Notes under the pieces: model-generated | The model's input: only the letters and a program-made list of their open reading frames with translations | What the model was told of the DNA's origin: nothing | Databases searched by the model: none | In this document: piece by piece, positions 22,583 to 32,600 of the stretch | How the letters are laid out: every line of letters begins with the position of its first letter | Position numbering within the stretch: position 1 is the first letter of the stretch | Origin: Ditylenchus dipsaci | Taxonomy: Eukaryota > Nematoda > Chromadorea > Rhabditida > Anguinidae | Length of the DNA stretch: 64,000 bases | Assembly: GCA_004194705.1 (NCBI GenBank) | Contig: SADC01000161.1 | Coordinates: 1-64,000 of the forward strand | Direction: 5' to 3' | Translations under genes and position numbers: made by a program

Positions 22583-23244
22583 CACCTTTCGGCAGAAATG
22601 CGCCTCACTGATGGGAATATTTCAAAAGGTTACCCACATATTTTAAGTGGAAATGCATTTCGATCAGCTGCATAATTTCATAGCCTAGTCAACGTTTAAA
22701 AATCTTCATATCATTGCGAGCATCAATGCATGAACAAAAATTGAAATTGAGCACAGAAAAAGCGATATATGCTAGCTTATACTTATGAAGTTGATGACTC
22801 AAGATAATATTTAACAGGAAAACAGTTTACAGGTCAAAATAACTGTCATGGACATAGTTGCACGAACGCCGGTGCCGCTAGTTGAAATGGCCGCAGAAAA
22901 ACAAGAATCAGAAAAACAGAATCGGATCCCAGCCCTGGTATACATTAAATCTAAATGCAAATCGGAAGTATTTTTTAGAAACGATCGGCAAAATCAGCAA
23001 AATCGTCAGGTCGGCGCCCGGCGCCGACCTGACAATTTTTGGCTGCTAGCGTTGCCGACAACTTTTTTTTTCCGAGACTGCCAATTTTTTTTTCGAGACT
23101 GCCAACTATGGTTATGGATGAATGACTATATGCGACAAATTTTGGGCGCTGCGAAATTTTGACCACGGCGTAACTTCAGCGCGGCAAAATTTTGTCCGCG
23201 TCCGACTGTCAGATGCTTTAAATCCGTGAAAAACTGGTAGATTT

Positions 23245-23487
23245 TCACTGGGATCTTTTTATTCCACTAATCAACCAGTGAATTTCCATAAAGCTCTGAC
23301 GACATTCAGACATTCCAGCGTCATATAATGGTTTTCCATTGGCTGACAATCTTTCATAAAAAGCCGGTCGAAATACAATTTTACGATACAGAGAATACAG
23401 CAATGGAATGAACAACGGTATCACAAACAACGGAAACATCTTTATTTGTGAAGTAAATAGCGTGCGAGAATTTGCATAAGATTCCAT
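23245..23487 (-). CDS. Possible exon with one membrane segment, unrecognised
   Basis: This 80-codon frame lies about 50 bases downstream of the stop of the duplicated-exon gene, on the same strand. It contains a hydrophobic stretch (FPLFVIPLFIPLLYSLY) followed by basic residues, like a membrane anchor. An AG acceptor precedes it. It could be an alternative last exon of the upstream gene, a separate small gene, or a chance frame. No family is recognised. Confidence 0.3.
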   Translation of the reverse strand: MESYANSRTLFTSQIKMFPLFVIPLFIPLLYSLYRKIVFRPAFYERLSANGKPLYDAGMSECRQSFMEIHWLISGIKRSQ

Positions 23488-23535
23488 GGAACAATCTATG
23501 AAAAATATGGGAGACTACATCAACCTTGATTCGTC

Positions 23536-25064
23536 CTAGTTCATCTGATCATTCAACTGGAAACCGGAGCTGCCGGAAGCTACAGGACTAAAGAAAATCA
23601 AGAAATAATCGAAAATTCAGGCAGAAACACATTACCAGTGGTCACACTCGCAATTCTTTTCTCAGTTTTCAAACACGCCTCGATGGCACCCAAGACTGCT
23701 TTCACGCAACTAATTGTAGTCTTCGAATTGCTCAACCGATCCTCAGCCAATGTACTGTCATAATTCAAACCATTTTTGGAAAGTAGGCTGACAATGTCCT
23801 TGAGCATCTCAAACTTCTTGTCAGAGGTCATTTCTTCAACTAAAATTTGACTGCTCAGTACAAAGAAAAAGTTATTGATTACCGTGCCAGCCGAACTTGA
23901 ATCCTAGATGTGTATTAGCTTCTGCATCCTTCGCTTCTGCAAAAAATACCATAAACTGATAAACGAAAAAATACATATTCCGTACCAATCAACAATTTAG
24001 TGCGTTTCAGCTCCACCTCCAGTTTCTGTAGATTGATATCAAGAATTTTCTGGGAGCTTTCTATCTCGAATTGCATTGTCGCAGTGGTCCTTGGCACATC
24101 TGAGGCGGTCGGATTCTGGTAGAGACTTGAGATAAACCGGTGTCCCCATCTAAACAAAAGAAATATGTTTGCTGATAAAACAGAGATAACCTACCATTTT
24201 GGCGCTGGTAACCAGAATAGTCAGATCCAATACCTTCAACAATCGAAAAAATTATTGAGAACATGGTAAATTAAAATTAGTACCCAATGAGTCGATGTGT
24301 TTGTGCTCCGTCTTGACAGAACTCAGCATGCAATTGAGAGTGGTCTTCAAAGCTGCCATAGAAGTTTTGTAGTTGATCAAACGACTCTCTGCAAGATCAG
24401 CATCATCAGTTAAGCCATGCGAGTAGAGCTGCCTAACGATCTTCTGCAGCAGTTCATACTTTGTATCGAATGCATTTCACTGACTGAAATTTGACTGATT
24501 AGTTTAGATAAAAAGGACTGCTTACGATTCCAACCATAAGCCCAATCAAAGTTTTGAGTAAAACCGGGAAACTTTTCTTCTGCAAAGAGGATATTATTAA
24601 GACTGAAAAAACAAACATCCATTACCGAGCAACATTGAACGACGTCGTATCTCAGACTTCAGCCTGCCATCGAAGCAATCAAGGATATTCAAGCAGGCTC
24701 TGCACTCTTCCACCAGGAATTTCCACTGGATATTGACTTGCTTGACTTGCTCGACACTTCCAAACTGGCGCACTTTATTCACTGTTTTGCCGAAAATCTC
24801 GAAATTCATTTTGCAAGAGGAGTCCATCTAGGATAGATATATTTTAGAGTAGATCAGCTGCTATGTCAAGTATGTCAAATGGAACGTTACAACAAAACCG
24901 ACTTTTTTCAAATTATATTGCAGCCAAAGCCAGCGCTTTTCTGCTACAAGTATTATTTGATGATTGAATATGGTGTTCATCGTAGCAGAAAGGGTGATCA
25001 AATTGTGGCACTCAGCTAGATCCATGAATCCAACAATGTCGAAATAAGTTTCGGCAGCAATCAT
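23536..25064 (-). CDS. Unrecognised multi-exon gene with an internally duplicated exon triplet
   Basis: Exons by splice sites and open frame, in order: about 25064-24890 (MIAAETYFDIVGFMDLAECH, an F-box-like pattern at best), 24827-24640 (MDSSCKMNFEIFGKTVNKVR), about 24594-24527 (EEKFPGFTQNFDWAYGW), about 24482-24290 (KYELLQKIVRQLYSHGL, SRLINYKTSM), about 24238-24200 (GIGSDYSGYQRQN), about 24148-23995 (MQFEIESSQKILDINLQKLE), about 23940-23890 (EAKDAEANTHLGFKFGW), about 23848-23637 (KKFEMLKDIVSLLSKNGL, DRLSNSKTTI) and about 23575-23536 (ASGSSGFQLNDQMN, stop). The second set of exons repeats the first in order and splice phase. The exon near 24480 is one base short of its copy, and the exon near 24148 also needs a frame shift. 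The product is probably helical. No function can be assigned. Confidence 0.6.
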
Positions 25065-25253
25065 TATAGAAGACTTGTAAGAATTATGTATGTAATATTG
25101 CTGCTAAGTCTGCAAATAATTCCAATGCATAACTATTTGAAGTAATGACTTCAACAAAAATAAATTAATAACAACAACACACATCAGTCAAAAAAATTCG
25201 GGGCTAATCGAAAATGTTAACATTGAGAGTGTTCGATTTTCGGCTTCTATATA

Positions 25254-25482
25254 CCGTCTTTTCTCTATTAATCACACCCCATAGGCACCCTATATCTCAG
25301 TTCAAAAAAAAAATTATTTTGCAAATCTGTTTTTTGCGTTTTTTTAATCACGACGATCTTAGTTGATTCCACTTTTTAGATTTTGGTTGAGCACTCAAAA
25401 TTTCAAAATCAAAATAATTTTTTTCCGTTGTTTTTAGGGTTGAAAAATAATTATCCCGGGGTAATTAATAGAGAAAATACGT
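25254..25482. mobile_element. CCGTATTT-family repeat copy
   Basis: It runs from ACCGTCTTTTCTCTATTAAT to ATTAATAGAGAAAATACG. The interior has the family's GGTTGAGCACTCAAAATTTC block. From 25490 to 26300 there is no gene; 25863-25960 holds a fragment with the GTACGCAGGATTTCTGAC motif, also seen at 17835. Confidence 0.65.
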
Positions 25483-26302
25483 TCGAACTGGTTGTAGACC
25501 TTTTTTTTGAACTAAAAAGGTCCCGCCATATTTGAATTAGCCTTTAGACCTAGGTAGACCAGGCATGAATCTTGGCGCTAATTCGAATTTTTTTTAATTC
25601 TAAACAACATTATTGCTGTTTTTCGGCTCTTGAGAAGTGAAAAAAGTGGCACCTGGTGACCAACTAACTTCAAACGATTATTACTCGGCTCTTACAGTAC
25701 CATTTTAAAATAGGTTAACCGTTTTGAGTTCCCCGGAGTTCAGGCTACAAGATAGGAATAAAATAAAAATTTAATGTTTCCGTCATGGCCAGGCACTGGT
25801 CCATTCTTACAGATTGTGTCTTTTAAGACTGATTTAATTGTCTCTAATTTAATCCAAGCTTGCAGTGGAGTACGCAGGATTTCTGACATAGGCACCAGAA
25901 TTTTTCAGGCCGTTTTGCCTGCACTGTTGAAAACAAAGCTGACAGAGGAGGCATGTGCCCGGTTAGATGGTAACCAGGACTCACAATCTGAATCTGGTCA
26001 AACCAGTAAATGCTAACTTTTGGCCCCGATTTGCAAGTGGAAGAGACCAGTGCTCAAATGCAGAAAAAATGAGAGTGATTTTAAAATTTCGATTTTTTGC
26101 GTTTCCGAAAGTTTCAGTTTGGTATTCTATTTAGGACACGATTTTACTATTTTCGATATTTTCAGAAAAATCGGTCTGATTATCAGACCGATTTCAGGTC
26201 CTAAATCGGGACATTTTCGGTCCGGTTAGAAAATCGGATCATTATGCATTTGGGCACAGGTCTTTTGGGAGACAAATTGACCAATTTGTTTTTTTTTAAT
26301 AT

Positions 26303-26708
26303 TTTAATCTTCTAACTTTTCTTCTATTCATTCTATTTATCTGTTTATGAATTCTGTTATGAATTCTAAGAATAATAACCAAAAGTAAAAGGTGGCAGAA
26401 AAAAGATTTATCCTAAAAAATTATTGTCAGCAAAATTAAGTGTTTTCGGTAATTTAAAGTTGCATTTTTCTTGGAACGCTTTGAATTTTTTGAAGACACC
26501 CAAACTTTTTACTCGTCATTCTCCTTCATCTCGGATGTTATCTGCTTTCCCTTTCATGGTCGCTCTTTGTTAAAGGGGATGGTCACCTGTTTTTGAATTT
26601 GTCCCTGCCAATTCAAAAAAAATTCCGAATGATTGAACTTTTGTACGGATTTTTTAATCTTCTAACTTTTCTTCTATTCATTCTATTTATCTGTTTATGA
26701 ATTCTGTT
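26303..26708. repeat. Block bounded by identical 56-bp direct repeats
   Basis: The 56 bp beginning TTTAATCTTCTAAC and ending ATGAATTCTGTT occur at 26303-26358 and again at 26653-26708. The segment between them (about 26427-26652) is a close copy of 7438-7665, the region just upstream of the Hsp70 gene, including the left arm of its TTAA element. Confidence 0.7.
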
Positions 26709-26974
26709 CATGTATTGTGTCAATTAACAGTCATTCTGGACATTCTCAGTTGAATTTTTAAAAAATTTTCAGTGAAGACAGTTGTTAACTTTAGTACAAT
26801 ATTAAAAGTCTGGATTTCACAAGCATTGTAAAGTCAACTTGGATATTCACATTCAAAATCTTCACAAATTGCAGAAATGCCAATAAAATAAATGCAATAT
26901 TTAAAATTTCGTTCGTTCTAAAATTTTACTGAAGTCTAATTTCTGTACTATTTTACTGTGTTTTGGAAAAATCT

Positions 26975-27903
26975 GACAAGCGACCGTCCGGGGTGTCATT
27001 CTGAGGACCCTATCGCGGTAACTTTTGTATTGCATATTCTTGTAGAGCACCTATGACTTCCTAGAGAAACTCTCCCCATGAGGCGATATTACCGCAAAAA
27101 ATGGTACAACGATCAAATCGAAGTTATGGAATGACCATGATACGGGTAGCATGGTTTTTGTTGGGAGTTTTCATTCAATGTCCTTTGCTCACAAAATTTT
27201 ATTTTTGAGTTTTGTGCATTTAGTACTTAAAACGACCGCTAGAATCTAGCAAACATTTTGGTAGTAAAAAAGCTTGAAGTTTATATAAAATTAATTCAGA
27301 AATAAGCGAAATCAAGTCGCATGACAGAGTCTTACAGAGATAAGATCACGTAAAACGCTGTTATGTGACTTGGTTTTACTGGTCTTGAATTTTTTAAATA
27401 TAACCTTATTGAGTATTTTATCAGTAGAATGTTTGCTAGATCATAGTGGTTATTCTGGTAAAAAAATTACAAGTTCAAATAAAAAAAATTCAAGACCAGC
27501 AAAACTAAGTCACATAACACCGTTTTACGTGACCTTATCTCTGTGTAACTCTGTTACTCGAATTGATTTTGCTTATTTCTGAATTTTTTTCATATAAACT
27601 TAAATATTTTTTGCTACCAAAATACTTGCTAGATTCTAGCGGTCGTTTTAAGTACTAAATGCACACAACTCGAAAAAAAAGATTTTGTGAGCAAAAGACA
27701 TTGAATGAAAACTCCCAACAAAAACCATGCTACCCGTATCATGGTCATTCCATAACTTCAATTTGATCGTTGTACCATTTTTTGCGGTAATATCGCCTCA
27801 TGGGGAGAGTTTCTCTAGGAAGTCATAGGTGCTCTGCAAGAATATGCAATACAAAAGTTACCACGATAGGGTTCTCAGAATGACACCCCCGGAGGGTTCC
27901 TTG
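26975..27903. repeat. Long inverted repeat, arms about 400 bp
   Basis: The left arm starts CCGGGGTGTCATTCTGAG and continues through CATGAGGCGATATTACCGC, GACCATGATACGGGTAGCAT and CGACCGCTAGAATCTAGCA. The right arm is its complement, ending GACACCCCCGGAGGG. The arms are well conserved and meet near 27460-27480. There is no coding sequence and no unambiguous target duplication. Confidence 0.85.
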
Positions 27904-28210
27904 TGAGTGATCTTGTAGACAGCATATCAAGTGCACCTCCCCCCAATCGAGGGGTATGAGTTAGGGCGCTGCGCTTATTATCATATTTTTTTTGTAAAAA
28001 TACGGAGGGAAGAATAGCACACTCCACATTACGAGGAATGGGGTTTCTGAATATGCACTACCTTGTTCTACGGCTAGAGAACTCATACTCTTTTGAGAAA
28101 GGGTTGTTGTGCATTTGGGCTTTTACGAATCTTGTAGTTATAGTTGAAATAATAGAATTTTGCTAAGGTTGTTTTTTTCAACTTTTCGCCCGTTTTTTGC
28201 TTTTTCGATT

Positions 28211-28282
28211 GCTTCCAATCGGAATCGAACCGATGACCCACATTCACAGTCCGCAGCCGCTTTATCACTTAGCTACCGATGC
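28211..28282 (-). tRNA. tRNA-like pseudogene
   Basis: Read on the minus strand, this 72-base segment has an A-box-like TAGCTAAGTGATAAAGC, a D-stem, and a perfect T-arm (ATCGG TTCGATT CCGAT). The acceptor stem pairs only in part and the anticodon stem does not close (GCGGA against TGTGG). It therefore looks like a decayed tRNA or a tRNA-derived repeat, not a working gene. Confidence 0.4.
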
Positions 28283-28399
28283 TATTAGACGGTGAATGTG
28301 TTTTTTTTTACTTATCACAAGAGAGTACTTAATTGTTTGGCATATTAAATAATTCTTTTTTAATTGACCTCGTACCCGCCTTTATAAAATTCCGATCCA

Positions 28400-28655
28400 C
28401 GTAAGTGTTTTTCGCCCAAAATGGTGCACAGGTTCGATCCCACGTGCTGACATGCCATTTATTTTAACTTGTTTAACCAATGCATAGAGGCAATTCGACT
28501 TTCTTGTAGCCAGATTCGCAATCAGCGACCCAATTTACGACTAGAACTCGTCAAAAAGGCCAAAATAAATAGCGTGCCACCGGGTGGGATCGAGCCTGCG
28601 CACGATTTTGGGCCATCAAACACGAACGCTTATCCACTGCGCCACCGCGGCCATT
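28400..28655. repeat. Fold-back with tRNA-like ends
   Basis: The right end, read on the minus strand (28574-28653), has GGTGGCGCAGTGGATAAGCG (A box) and GCAGGCTCGATCCCACC (B box) in normal tRNA spacing. The left end (about 28408-28450) holds the second half of the same sequence in the other orientation (CCCAAAATGGTGCACAGG, TTCGATCCCACGTG). A similar, more complete pair is at 40980-41323. Confidence 0.6.
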
Positions 28656-28671
28656 ATTCAAGACTCAAATT

Positions 28672-29020
28672 GTTTTACCCCGCCAAATCGTGAAAATCTG
28701 TTTCACTCCAAAAAGTCTTTAACATTTTTATACCAAAATTTAGCCCTGAATCTCAGCTTTTAAATAAGCTATCGACTGACCTACTGAGATTTTTAAAAGT
28801 TGGAGAAAAAAGACTAAAATTGTTGAAAAAATTCAGTCTATACAAAGACTTTTTTTCCATTTTTCGAATAGCTGAACAATTAATTGATAGCTCGTTAGAA
28901 AGCTGCGCTTCAGAGCTACACGTCGGTACAAAAACTACGAAAATATTGAAAGAAAAAGTTGAGAGAGACAAACTTTTACGATTTGGCGAGTAAAAGAATA
29001 ATTTGGCGAGGGGAAATACT
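28672..29020. repeat. CCCCGTCAAAT-family palindrome
   Basis: It is bounded by CAAATTGTTTTACCCCGCCAA and the complement near 28980-29010 (GCGAGTAAAAGAATAATTTGG). Inner arms pair through GCTATCGACTGACC and GATAGCTCGTTAGAAAG. Relatives are at 17190-17430 and 47315-47755. A separate CCGTATTT-family copy follows at 29085-29240. Confidence 0.6.
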
Positions 29021-29626
29021 TACACCCCTTCTTCAAACCCAAATAGCTTATCCCATTTGAGACTTTTTTTCCTGATTTTTTATTACCGTATTTCCTCTAA
29101 TAGAGCCCCCCTCTCTAATAGACCCCCCCTTGTTTTTTGACTAGAACTTCAGAGTTAGGGCCATTTTTGATTTACAATTTCGAGATTTTTGGGCATTCGA
29201 AAAATAAAGCCCCCGGGGGCTCTATTAGAGGAAATACGGTATTTTACTTTTTGTATTATTGTCTGTCGAACTTTTTCGTCTAAATTCATAAATTTGAAAT
29301 CAAATAAATCAAAGTTATACTCTGCCTTTTTCCCAATAATCCCAGCTTTTTGAGCATTTGTTTTTCTGTCAATGCGAATAACCAATTGTATTATGCAAAT
29401 TCATTCCAGTTTTCATATTTTTAAATATTTTTTAGGCGTGGATGTTCAGCTGGGCAGCATGTGAGCGTTTCCGTCGTGGACAAATCAAAACACGTTTGAA
29501 TTCAAAGAAAAACTATTGCTAAATGCTGAAGAAGCAAAAAGGCGATCTATTTCTACTAGCTTTTATATTATTCTATAGTAGCCGTATTGTTTGCTCAACT
29601 TTAGCTTTTTCATTGCTAAAAAAAGC

Positions 29627-32600
29627 ATGACCGTCAAATTGGAAATCGATCCAAATATTTCGCCTTCCAAAAGTGTCAACCAAAAAGAGTACAAGCTTTT
29701 GTCCACAAGCGAGTCTGTTGATGGAATTAGCAAATATTCGGATCACACTATCCAGATTGAGGTGAACTTTTTTTTGTTTTTTGTTGTTAACTGTATGGAT
29801 TTTTTTATATAGACAACTCTTAGTCCAGAGGTACAAAGACAAGTTCAAAACTTCTCGCTCATTTTTCTGACTGTCCAGGGATCACTGAATCCGTTCCTGG
29901 TCCGAGCAGCTCATAAACATGCGGAAGTCAGTAAGCAACAGTTTCTTGGAAGTAAGTCGTGTATTTTTAGCATAGTTTTGGTATAGCAGAAAATTGGGGT
30001 TGAACAGGGCTCGGCACGGGCGAACTTGGCTTGGGCCGGACCACTTTCTCTCCGGGCCGTGCCTAAAATCTCTCGGCCCGCGGCCCGCCCAGTCGGCCTG
30101 GTGTATCACAAGTACTTTAAAATGTCCAATTTTTCAAAAAAAATATTTTATTTTGGAAAATATACAAATATTTTTTGTATAGAAAAATTTAATTATGAGC
30201 ATTTTCATTGGTTAGAAAGTGACCATTGTAGAGAGTATTTCTTATTATACCGTAGAAGCTCAGCGATCATTCATCATTTACCACTCATGTATTGGTAACA
30301 CTACTTGAAAACCTGGTAGTATTCTCTGAAGACGACCACCTTCATGCTATACACATAGGTACAACTATGATGAGTAAAATAAATAGCTTGGTACTAACTA
30401 CTGGATAAATAACTACTGCTACTTGAGTACTACCACCTTTGTAGTAGAATATGAGTATCACCACCGATTTGGATACATGAGGACTACAGCCTGGACATCT
30501 AGTTACTACTACTCAGTGCCATCCAATAAAAGATCTACAGTCGACTCTCGATTTAAGGACACCCCAAAAGTTCGTTCCCCAGCTGGGTCTGACACTTTTT
30601 TTAGCTCGATTTTCGAAGCTTTTTTAAAATTCTGTTTTGACAGTCTGGTCGCAAATATCGCAAGGATGTCGATTTTGCCGATCGTTTTTCAAATCCAAAA
30701 ACTTTTTCTTCTAAAAAAGCAAACCCTCGATTTAAGGACAGGGATTTTAGAAAAAGCGATCGAGATTAAATCGAGAGTCGACTGTATAATACATGGTTAC
30801 GATGTAAATATAAGAACAATATTCAGTAGAAGCTAAAATTAAACAACGTTTAAAAATTTTTCGCAAAAGTTTTTCTTGTGAACCAGTATTTGAAAATTTT
30901 CCGGCTTTTCGGGCCGGGACGACACCCTCCCGGGCCGCGCTTTCATAGTTAAGCAGCGGGCAGGGCCGACCAAAACACGGCCCGTGCACAGCTCTGGATT
31001 GACCCCAAAGATTCACCAAAAATCCCGACTAAAATCCACCATCTCCAATCCAATTTGGAGGGAAAGAAAACTTCTATTTTGAAGCAAGTACAGTTACACG
31101 TATTTGTGCTTAAAAGACCATAGCAGTCACCGACAACGAGAATTTCAAATGTTTGAATTCGCGCGGGACAGTTCTCTTTCGTCTTTCATTGTACTCTTTT
31201 GAGTCGTTCGAACCAAGTCAAAAGAGTATAGGGTGGCGCAGAAAAACGCGGCCACTTGAAAAAAATTTGCGTAGGTAGCTCCTTGCCACATCGATTTCCC
31301 CAGGAAAATCGATGACAGTGGTTAAGCTACCTAGGAGCTTTGTGGTGTTTCTCTTCATCATAGCCGGCCGTTATTGTGGATGTTTCCGAGGAGTTGCCAC
31401 CCGAAAATCGGAAACCGACCGGGCAATGGGTTACGTACTTCAATTTTTTTAAGGTGGCCGAATTTTTTTTTGCGCCACCCTGTACAGTGTGAGACGAAAG
31501 AGAACTGTCCCGCGCGAATTCAAACATTTGAAATTCTCGTTGTCAGCGACGGCTATGGTCCTTTAAAGAGAGCTAAATTTGTTATACTCGAGGGTTCCAG
31601 AAAGAGACCGACATAGGCTTGCAAAACGTAGCAGAAAATTGTGATCTAATTCAAAGTGTGACAGACGCTCCCGTCCCAAATACTATATAGAGATTAACTT
31701 CCTAGGTACGACGGTTTTCACTACAGAAGTTTTGAGGATTTGCATGTGCTGTGCCTATCTATGCTTCAGTCACGGGTCGATTAAAATGTGAGTCATCTGA
31801 AATTACTTTTAATCTTTGTTTGTGATTGTTGACTTTTTGCAGTCTTTCTTCTGAGCTCTGGAATACTTTCGTAAATAACAAACGGGAAACCATCAAAGTG
31901 TGTATTCCTGCCTTGATCTATGTCATTCAAAACAACCTTTGTGAAAAAAACACTTTCAAGATTAAGTGAAAATTTAAGCATTTTTAGATTTCTTTGCCTT
32001 GAAACACGTAGAAGCTACTCTTTTTAGTGTACGTTTTTACGCTCAACCACCAACAGCTTCTCCCCTCACTTTATAATGGATAATTAGTATGGTTGTATTT
32101 GGTCGGTTAACTAAAACCCGGTTTCTTTGGCAAATAAACTGAAGCCGGTTTCAAAAAAACCGGAAAACCGAAAATAGAGTTTAGCAAAATACCGGTCTAT
32201 TTACGACGAAAATTAGCCGAAGATCAGGAACACGTCGATTTTTTGACCGAAAATTTCTGAAAAATTTCCGAAAATCGGCTTTAAAACAAACCAATTTTTT
32301 TTCAAACCAAGCCATCCAAAAAAATACCGAATTCAACCTAGTAATTAGGGTAATAGGGAGTAATTTTTTTGTTCTCTCTCTTGGAAATGGCCATTTATAA
32401 AAAGTTCAGAAAAATTTCAGTTAGTGTCATCTGGCAGCTAAGATACAGAGCTACAAAATGAGCTACTGACCAAGTCGATTCTTATTTATTAATATATATA
32501 TACGCAATCTGGAGCAGCACACTTGCGCTGCGTGTCTAAGTGCTGCTCTAGATTACAGATTCACTCATTTTTCACAATTTTTTTGAGAAAATATCGACTG

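Noticed and set aside
19662..22930. A host gene with exons at 19662-19787, 21700-21775, 22282-22625 and about 22832-22930
   Set aside because: Each piece has plausible splice sites, but phases do not join consistently and no family is recognised; left as a possibility in the finding on 22326-22582.
22848..23162. 104-codon ORF on the plus strand
   Set aside because: The second half lies in a GCGCCGACCTGAC palindrome and TTTTTCCGAGACTGCC repeats; no homology is seen.
28211..28282. A functional tRNA gene
   Set aside because: The T-arm is perfect, but the anticodon stem does not pair and the acceptor stem has mismatches; kept only as tRNA-like.
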